Part shown: positions 43,387 through 48,217 of the stretch, one piece after another
Layout of the letters: the number at the start of each line of letters is the position of its first letter
How positions within the stretch are numbered: the stretch's first letter is position 1
Source: CAYZXK01 sp964482395
Lineage (GTDB): Bacteria > Planctomycetota > Phycisphaerae > UBA1845 > Fen-1342
Direction of reading: 5' to 3'
DNA: 48,217 bases
NCBI GenBank assembly: GCA_964482395.1
Contig: CAYZXK010000211.1
Span: forward strand, 1-48,217
The notes under the pieces: generated by a model
The model's database searches: none
What the model was told of the DNA's origin: nothing
Seen by the model: only the letters and a program-made list of their open reading frames with translations
Made by a program: the position numbers and the translations under genes

Positions 43387-45519
43387 GTGGGCAAACGTGG
43401 CAAAGCCCGGACGCGTTTTGAGCCTGCGGCCGCGACGGCGGTCGACCAAGCCGATCAGCGAGCCGCTGGCTGGACGGCTCCGGGCTGGGCCCAAGCCGGT
43501 CTGGGGGCGTTCTTCCTGGTAGCCTGTGCCTTCGGCGTGCTGGAGGTTCACTACTCCAACGACACCTGGATCGGTCTGGCTGCCGGCCGGCAAATCATGA
43601 CTCAGGGCCGCGTCCCTACCACCGACCAGTTCAGCTATACCTTTTACGGACAAACCTGGTACAACCAGAACTGGCTGAGCCACGTCTTCTTCTGGCTGCT
43701 ATATGACAAACTCAGCCCCAACGCCGTCGTCCTGGGAACCTGGGCAGTGGGGGTCGGGATCTTCAGCATGGTCCTGGCGGCTACCTGGGTGCGGTGCCGC
43801 TCTTGGATGGCCGCGACCGCCGCGGCCGGGATCGTGGCCTTCGCCTGCCGCGACTGGCTGAGCATCCGCCCGGCAACCATCCAGTTCCTGCTGCTGGCGG
43901 CCCTGTGGCTGTCACTGTCGGCTTTGGCCAGCCAGGGGCGGCCAGGCCACCAGGCCGGGCCGAAGGGCAAGCGCGGGGCAGGCTTTGAGAAGCCGGCCGA
44001 CCGGCCGGGCCATCGCCGCTGGTGGCCGCTGATCCTGCTGCTGGCGGTCCTCAGCGTGTGGACACACGCCCATGGCAGCTTCGTCCTCGGTTTCGGCCTA
44101 GCCGCCATGTTCCTCGGCTGCAACCTGCTCGCCTGGGTTTTCAGGCGACCGGCAACTATCAGCCGCGGACAGTTTCTGGCGTTGACCGTAATCGGACTGG
44201 CTACCGCGGTCGCCGGGGCGGCTCTGAGCCCATTCGGGATCGAAAACTACACCCACCCGCTCAAAGTTGTGGAAAGCGCGCTGTTCCGGCAAGTGGGCGA
44301 ATGGGTGCCGCCCTTCCGGGAGGCCGACCGGTTTCCGCCGGTGAATCGGTTCTGGGTCGCTCTGTCAATCGCGATCGGCGTTCCACTGGTGACCCTGATG
44401 CTGAGGGGGTTTGCCCGCGGGTCGGAGGCGGATGACCACGCGGATGCCCGCGCGCGCCTGCCACGCTACAGTCTGCCGACGGTTTTGCTGGACCTGGCGT
44501 CAGTCGGCGCGGGACTCTACTGGGCGATGTTTGCCCGACGTTTCGCGCCTACCTTTTATATCCTCGCCGCGCCCGCGCTGACTACTTTCACCATCTGGCT
44601 GGCCGGTTCGCTTCCGGCCCGCCTGCAACGCAACCTGGCGACCGCACTGGTCTGCGGGGCCTGGGTGGCGGCCGGCGTCCTGGGCTTCGTCACCTACCGC
44701 TTCGCATACCGTGATCTGGTTGCGGACGTCCAACCCGATGGGGATTACACGCTGCTGGACCGGGTCACGCACAACGACCACAGGCTGCGGATGGTGATCG
44801 AGTTCCTGAATCGGAACGGCCTGGCCGCCAACGTGATGTCCGAATGGAAGGTGTCGGGGGCGATCATGTTCTACGCCCCCGGGGCGCGGGTGTTCATCGA
44901 CGGCCGCGCCCAGCAGGTCTATGACGAAAAGCACTACAAAACCTACATGTGGCTCCTGTCCTCGGCGGACACGAATCCCGATCTGGCCCGCCAGCTACTC
45001 GACATATTCAAGACCGATGCGGTCCTGCTGCCCAGATGGGCGTCGGTGATGAAGCTGATCGAGGTGCTTCAGAGCGATCCTGCCTGGCTGCAAGTGCTGG
45101 ACACCCCGGCGGCTATGATCTGGGTGCGCGACGGCTCCAAGCTGCTCGCCGAGCTGGCCCGACGCGAGCGCCAAGGCGACCTCTGGTGGCCCGACTACCC
45201 CGAGACCGAACTGGTTCGCGGCAGCCTGTGGGTCAGCACCTCGCCCAGCGATCCGCAGCGCGCGGTCGAATTGTGGCAGTCCGCGGTCGCACGTGATCCG
45301 ACCTTGGGAATCCCCGGCTACGTCTGGATTACTCGGGCCTTGCGGCGGGTCGGCTGCGTCGAACAGGCCGCGGCCTACCTGCAATCCGAGCGTGCCCGAC
45401 TGATTGAGAGCGCCAGCCGGCTTCCGCCCCGGATCCAGGCCGCCCTGCTGGAGGAACTGGACCGGTGCGAGCAAATGCTGATCCAGCGCCCGGGCAGCGG
45501 CGGCCCCGGTGCGAACTGA
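43387..45519 (+). CDS. Large multi-pass membrane protein, possibly GT-C-like
   Basis: 710 residues. About ten membrane helices up to residue 460 are interrupted by a charged Gly/Lys/Arg linker (about 180-210), and a soluble C-terminal third has weak TPR-like helices (VELWQSAVARDPTLGIPGY, then ITRALRRVGCVEQAAAYLQ). The first loop contains SNDTWIGLAAGRQIMTQG and TTDQFSYTF, which recalls the acidic loop of GT-C glycosyltransferases; this is only a suggestion. GTG 43387 follows AGGGGTG at suitable spacing; TTG 43381 is the alternative. It lies alone between the tRNA and the aminopeptidase. Confidence 0.75.
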   Translation: MGKRGKARTRFEPAAATAVDQADQRAAGWTAPGWAQAGLGAFFLVACAFGVLEVHYSNDTWIGLAAGRQIMTQGRVPTTDQFSYTFYGQTWYNQNWLSHVFFWLLYDKLSPNAVVLGTWAVGVGIFSMVLAATWVRCRSWMAATAAAGIVAFACRDWLSIRPATIQFLLLAALWLSLSALASQGRPGHQAGPKGKRGAGFEKPADRPGHRRWWPLILLLAVLSVWTHAHGSFVLGFGLAAMFLGCNLLAWVFRRPATISRGQFLALTVIGLATAVAGAALSPFGIENYTHPLKVVESALFRQVGEWVPPFREADRFPPVNRFWVALSIAIGVPLVTLMLRGFARGSEADDHADARARLPRYSLPTVLLDLASVGAGLYWAMFARRFAPTFYILAAPALTTFTIWLAGSLPARLQRNLATALVCGAWVAAGVLGFVTYRFAYRDLVADVQPDGDYTLLDRVTHNDHRLRMVIEFLNRNGLAANVMSEWKVSGAIMFYAPGARVFIDGRAQQVYDEKHYKTYMWLLSSADTNPDLARQLLDIFKTDAVLLPRWASVMKLIEVLQSDPAWLQVLDTPAAMIWVRDGSKLLAELARRERQGDLWWPDYPETELVRGSLWVSTSPSDPQRAVELWQSAVARDPTLGIPGYVWITRALRRVGCVEQAAAYLQSERARLIESASRLPPRIQAALLEELDRCEQMLIQRPGSGGPGAN

Positions 45520-45644
45520 ACCCGCCCGGGGCCGGCGCTGGGCGCTGCCGGCCGCATCGCCCAAGAACGTCGGAACGCCCGCCTGCCCCCGCCCCTACCG
45601 GCAGAAGTGCCACAGGTCGCTGAAAGCGGACCCGTCGTGCCGGG

Positions 45645-46769
45645 TCACGCTCGCTTGAGGGCATCAGGGTTGAGGGGCTTGAGGTCCTCGGTGACGAACA
45701 GGCCATCCTTGCGGATCAGTTCGCCGTCGAAGTAGATCTCGCCGCCGCCATGCTCCGGCGTTTGCAGCAGCACCATGTCCCAATGCACTTCGCTCTGATT
45801 GCCGTTGGAAGCCTCGTCGTAGCAGTTTCCGGGAGTGAGATGGATGCTGCCGGAGATCTTCTCGTCGAAGAGGATGTCCTTCATCGCTTTGGTGATATAA
45901 GGGTTGACGCCGAACGCGAATTCGCCGCAGTACCGGGCGCCCTCGTCCGCGTCGAGCACCTCGTTGAGCTTGGCAGTGTTGGAGCTGCTGGCCTCCACGA
46001 TCTTCCCGTTCTTGAACACCAGCCGGATATTCTCGTGAGTCTCGCCCCGGTACATGGTCGGGGCATTGAAGTGGATCACGCCGTTGATGCTGTCACGGAC
46101 CGGGGCGGTGAAAACCTCGCCGTCCGGAATGTTGAGCTTCCCGTCGCAGGGAATAGCCGGGATTCCCTTGATGGACAGGGTCAGGTCGGTATCTCGCGGG
46201 CCCTTGATCCGCACGCGGTCGGTGCTTTCCATGCGTTTTTTGAGGGCCTGCATGGCCCGGCTCATCCGGGCGTAGTCCATCGTGCATACCTCGAAGTAGA
46301 AGTTCTCGAAGGCCTCGGTGGACATGCCGGCCAGTTGGGCCATGCTCGGATGAGGCCAGCGAAGCACCACCCAGCGCGTCTTCGGCACCCGCACCTCCAG
46401 GTGCACCCGCTTCCAGACGGTGCTCTCGTAGACTTTCTGCTTATCCCCCGGGACGTCCGCCAGCTCGGACACGTTCCAGTTCCCGCGCACCCCGATGTAG
46501 CACTGCACGTTCTCCATCTGGAGCCGCTCGACGTCCGCCATCAGGTCGAACTGCGGCAAAGTGGCACCCAGCATCAGGGCCCGGTTGACAATCGCGCTTT
46601 TGAGCAAAACCAGTGGGTCCGCCCCCGCCCGGCGGGCGACTCGGACGCACTCGATGGTGAACTCGTGCGGGATGTCGGTCGCCTCGATCAAGATCTTTTC
46701 GCCCGGCTTGGCGGCGCAGGAGTAGTTCACCAGCATCTCGGCCAGCTTGGTGTAGCGGGGGTCGACCAT
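45645..46769 (-). CDS. M29-family aminopeptidase
   Basis: 374 residues, normal for the family. The C-terminal metal site is recognisable from E in YCGEFAFGVNP, H in GSIHLTPGN, the SEVHWDMV segment with E and H, and the acidic residues after it. M29 enzymes (aminopeptidases T, S and II) remove N-terminal residues with two divalent metal ions. No signal peptide is seen, so it is cytosolic. GAGGAA precedes ATG 46769 by six bases. It is monocistronic as far as the window shows. Confidence 0.93.
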   Translation of the reverse strand: MVDPRYTKLAEMLVNYSCAAKPGEKILIEATDIPHEFTIECVRVARRAGADPLVLLKSAIVNRALMLGATLPQFDLMADVERLQMENVQCYIGVRGNWNVSELADVPGDKQKVYESTVWKRVHLEVRVPKTRWVVLRWPHPSMAQLAGMSTEAFENFYFEVCTMDYARMSRAMQALKKRMESTDRVRIKGPRDTDLTLSIKGIPAIPCDGKLNIPDGEVFTAPVRDSINGVIHFNAPTMYRGETHENIRLVFKNGKIVEASSSNTAKLNEVLDADEGARYCGEFAFGVNPYITKAMKDILFDEKISGSIHLTPGNCYDEASNGNQSEVHWDMVLLQTPEHGGGEIYFDGELIRKDGLFVTEDLKPLNPDALKRA

Positions 46770-46967
46770 TGCAGTTCCTCGGTGTTCAGGCAGACCAGTC
46801 TAACGCGTCAAAGAAGGAAAACGCCGTGAACCCCAACTCCGCTTGCCGGCAGCAGTCGCCGGGGCGGGACGAGCGCCTGTCCCTCTCTCTCAACCGGCTC
46901 TCGACTCTGGGGCACCCCACCATTATGGCGTGAAGGCGAAAATCAGACCAGATAGCCCACCTCGGCG

Positions 46968-48027
46968 CAAAAAGAAAGGCGACGCAGAGGAGCCAGCCTG
47001 CCCGTCTTGCCCTTCAGAGTATTCGGTCCCGCCGCTTGCGCCGTTGCGTCACCGCTCCGGCGCTTCCTCTCGGAATTAGCTACCCGTTCAGAGTTCCTTA
47101 CCTGCCGAGGTACCGCCCTTATTGGTTCTGCGGTCCCACTCTGCCGTTGGCCATTTCCCCGGCTGTGTGGTTTTCCCGCGGCAGGCTGTGTCGACTGCGT
47201 TAAGCTGCCGATACGCCCTCTCTTCGGGTTTCGCCTTCCTCCAGAGTGTTACCCGGCGTTACCTAGCCGGTCAGCCTCAGCCGACCAGCTCCTCTCTTGG
47301 GCTTTTTCTCCCTTCAGCACTTGAGGCTTCCGAGATCCACTGGCCGCGGAGGTTGCCCACACTCCGCTACGGTCCGCCTTCAGGGTTTGGCTACCCTCTT
47401 GGCGGCTTGCTCCCTCGGAAACCGTGCCAGCTTTATTTCACGCCGGCAGCGCTCCTGGGATTCGCCCTTCGGAGCTTTCTCCTCCCGGGAGGTATCCCTG
47501 CGTTTCCGGACGGATGCGCCCACTTACCGTTCAACCCGTCGGTGCTCCCGCCGCTCTCGCGGTAGGCCGGCCCAGCGGGCCCCGGTTTCTGGGGTTTTAC
47601 CCTTCCGGGAGTCCCTCGCGCCCGGGCGGGTGTTAGCCACCCGAACGCCGGCTGCTCCCTTGGGCTTCGCCCTTCCAGGGCCTTCCGGCAGAGACCTCGC
47701 CCAGGATTTCGCCCGGGCTCCTCCCTCGCGGTTAACGGCCCGCCTCGCGGCGGACGCGCCCCGCCCCGGAGTCTCGATCAGTCTCCGCTTCGCCCCACTC
47801 CGACTGCCTGGCAAGCCACGCAGCCGGCTGGGGCAACCCTCTTAGGGTTCTCGCACCAATGCGCTCCCGGACATGCGAGCTGACGGACGACCGGGCTATG
47901 GGTTCACCTCGCGCCGCGCCGCACATTGCTGCCGGCTGCCGACGCTCCTTGGACGCCCGCCTCGCTCTACCGGAGCTGCCCGGGACACGCCCTGAGGTGC
48001 CGAGCATCTCGCGACCTCTGCGTCGCA
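46968..48027 (-). ncRNA. Candidate structured non-coding RNA of about 1.06 kb
   Basis: No credible protein gene fits this stretch. Frames on both strands are Pro/Ser/Arg/Gly-rich, overlap each other and lack ribosome-binding sites. The minus strand begins at a strong promoter and ends at a hairpin with a T-tract. Read on that strand it is rich in short stems: GCGAC-6-GTCGC at its very 5' end (48011-48026), AACCCT-3-AGGGTT (47835-47849), GGGC-3-GCCC (47662-47672), CCGC-GAGA-GCGG with a GNRA loop (47551-47562), AGGGT-6-ACCCT (47382-47397) and GCGGAG-10-CTCCGC (47346-47367). Unpaired stretches are purine-rich (GAAA, GCAA, GAGA), as in folded RNAs. I could not match it to rRNA, RNase P RNA, tmRNA or group I/II intron cores. 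Ends are inferred from promoter and terminator. Confidence 0.65.
46969..47006 (-). terminator. Probable Rho-independent terminator of the non-coding RNA
   Basis: On the minus strand GACG-gg-CAG (47006-46998) can pair with CTG-CGTC (46987-46981) and is followed by GCCTTTCTTTTT. The stem is imperfect, with a two-base bulge, but the T-tract is clear. Confidence 0.5.
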
Positions 48028-48033
48028 ACACAG

Positions 48034-48062
48034 AATATAGCACATACGCGCTTATTCGTCAA
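48034..48062 (-). promoter_or_regulatory. Sigma-70 promoter of the non-coding RNA
   Basis: Minus-strand TTGACG (48062-48057) and TATATT (48039-48034) are 17 bases apart, five of six matches each. This is the best sigma-70 promoter in the window. Predicted start near 48027, directly at the first hairpin. Confidence 0.8.
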
Positions 48063-48081
48063 CCCAAACCCATCGGCAGGT

Positions 48082-48135
48082 GGCGTATCCTTTCGTGTGT
48101 AATCTCGTTGCCGAGGCGTAGGAAGGGCGTATCCT
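48082..48135 (+). repeat. Pair of 10-base direct repeats GGCGTATCCT
   Basis: GGCGTATCCT occurs at 48082-48091 and again at 48126-48135, 44 bases apart (about four helical turns), between the RNA promoter and the gene at 48175. The second copy overlaps a possible -10 (TATCCT with TTGCCG 16 bases upstream), so these may be operator half-sites. Confidence 0.45.
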
Positions 48136-48174
48136 CTGGCCCATATTGAATTAACAGACAAGGAGGACACGCCC

Positions 48175-48217
48175 ATGAGGATCGTAGCGGCGGATTTGGA
48201 GCGGACGCCAGTTACCA
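48175..48217 (+). CDS. Start of an unidentified gene, cut by the window edge
   Basis: ATG 48175 has a perfect AGGAGG (48161-48166 region) eight bases upstream. Fourteen codons are visible (MRIVAADLERTPVT). This is too short to identify. A start with strand followed by DL could fit an RNase-H-like fold such as a transposase of the IS110 type, but that is speculation. It is divergent from the RNA gene. Confidence 0.6.
   Translation, partial: MRIVAADLERTPVT

Noticed and set aside
47122..47845. Plus-strand open frames of 147 and 182 residues
   Set aside because: They overlap in different frames, are Pro/Ser/Arg-rich, lack ribosome-binding sites and lie antisense to the promoter-terminator unit. 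They look like chance frames in GC-rich structured RNA.
46968..48027. Ribosomal RNA, RNase P RNA or tmRNA as an explanation of the non-coding region
   Set aside because: I looked for the universal 23S and 16S core segments, the GAGGAAAGUC element of RNase P RNA and the tRNA-like ends of tmRNA on both strands and saw none. A profile search is still needed.
1..48217. CRISPR array, prophage or complete insertion sequence
   Set aside because: No regularly spaced repeats, no phage structural genes, and no terminal inverted repeats with a transposase were seen. Only the cut gene at 48175 could belong to a mobile element.

Overview
The window looks like chromosomal DNA of a planctomycete, most likely of the class Phycisphaerae or a close relative. 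The GC content is high. Two tandem exported proteins carry a PEP-CTERM-type C-terminus (VPEP, a hydrophobic stretch, then an arginine cluster). An FG-GAP/VCBS protein ends in the GDMNCDGVVGFADIN-type double repeat that I associate with Phycisphaerae secreted proteins. The assignment is inferred from these family traits; no rRNA marker is present to confirm it.

Layout. 1-2005: two tandem PEP-CTERM paralogues, the first cut by the window edge, each followed by a Rho-independent terminator. 2045-4659 (minus): recO, a Lon-N-domain protein and an ATP-grasp enzyme, probably one operon. 4783-7742 (plus): a small conserved-looking protein, a dipeptide epimerase broken by a single-base frameshift, rnpA and a GT28 glycosyltransferase. 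7762-25446 (minus): a flagellar block. In transcription order it is a membrane-anchored TPR protein, a FlgN-like chaperone, a soluble histidine kinase and an NtrC-class regulator, then a near-consensus sigma-54 promoter and flgB-flgC-fliE-fliF-fliG-fliH-fliI-fliJ-motE-like-fliK-flgD-flgE. This is the basal rod/MS-ring/export-ATPase/hook-assembly set. The core export gate (flhAB, fliPQR), the rest of the switch (fliMN), the stators and flagellin must lie elsewhere.

25716-33759: a diguanylate cyclase, EF-P, a TMTC-like membrane TPR protein, a UPF0316 membrane protein, an HD-GYP-PilZ phosphodiesterase and a WcaJ-type sugar transferase. These link c-di-GMP signalling to a motility and exopolysaccharide context. 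33913-36541: a LolC/E-type permease and its LolD-type ATPase. The ATPase has a two-helix membrane hairpin inserted between Walker A and the Q-loop. 36602-39284: the FG-GAP protein, divergent from queE and queD of the queuosine (preQ0) pathway. 39313-46769: a hypothetical protein, an OPT-family transporter with a fourfold-repeat soluble domain inserted in the middle, tRNA-Leu(CAA), a large membrane protein and an M29 aminopeptidase.

46968-48027 (minus) has no credible protein gene. It starts at a textbook sigma-70 promoter (TTGACG-17-TATATT), is dense in small hairpins including a GNRA tetraloop, and ends at a hairpin plus T-tract. It is best read as a free-standing structured RNA of about 1.06 kb that I cannot assign to a known family, and I rate it the most interesting object here. 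A divergent gene with a perfect AGGAGG starts at 48175 and runs off the window.
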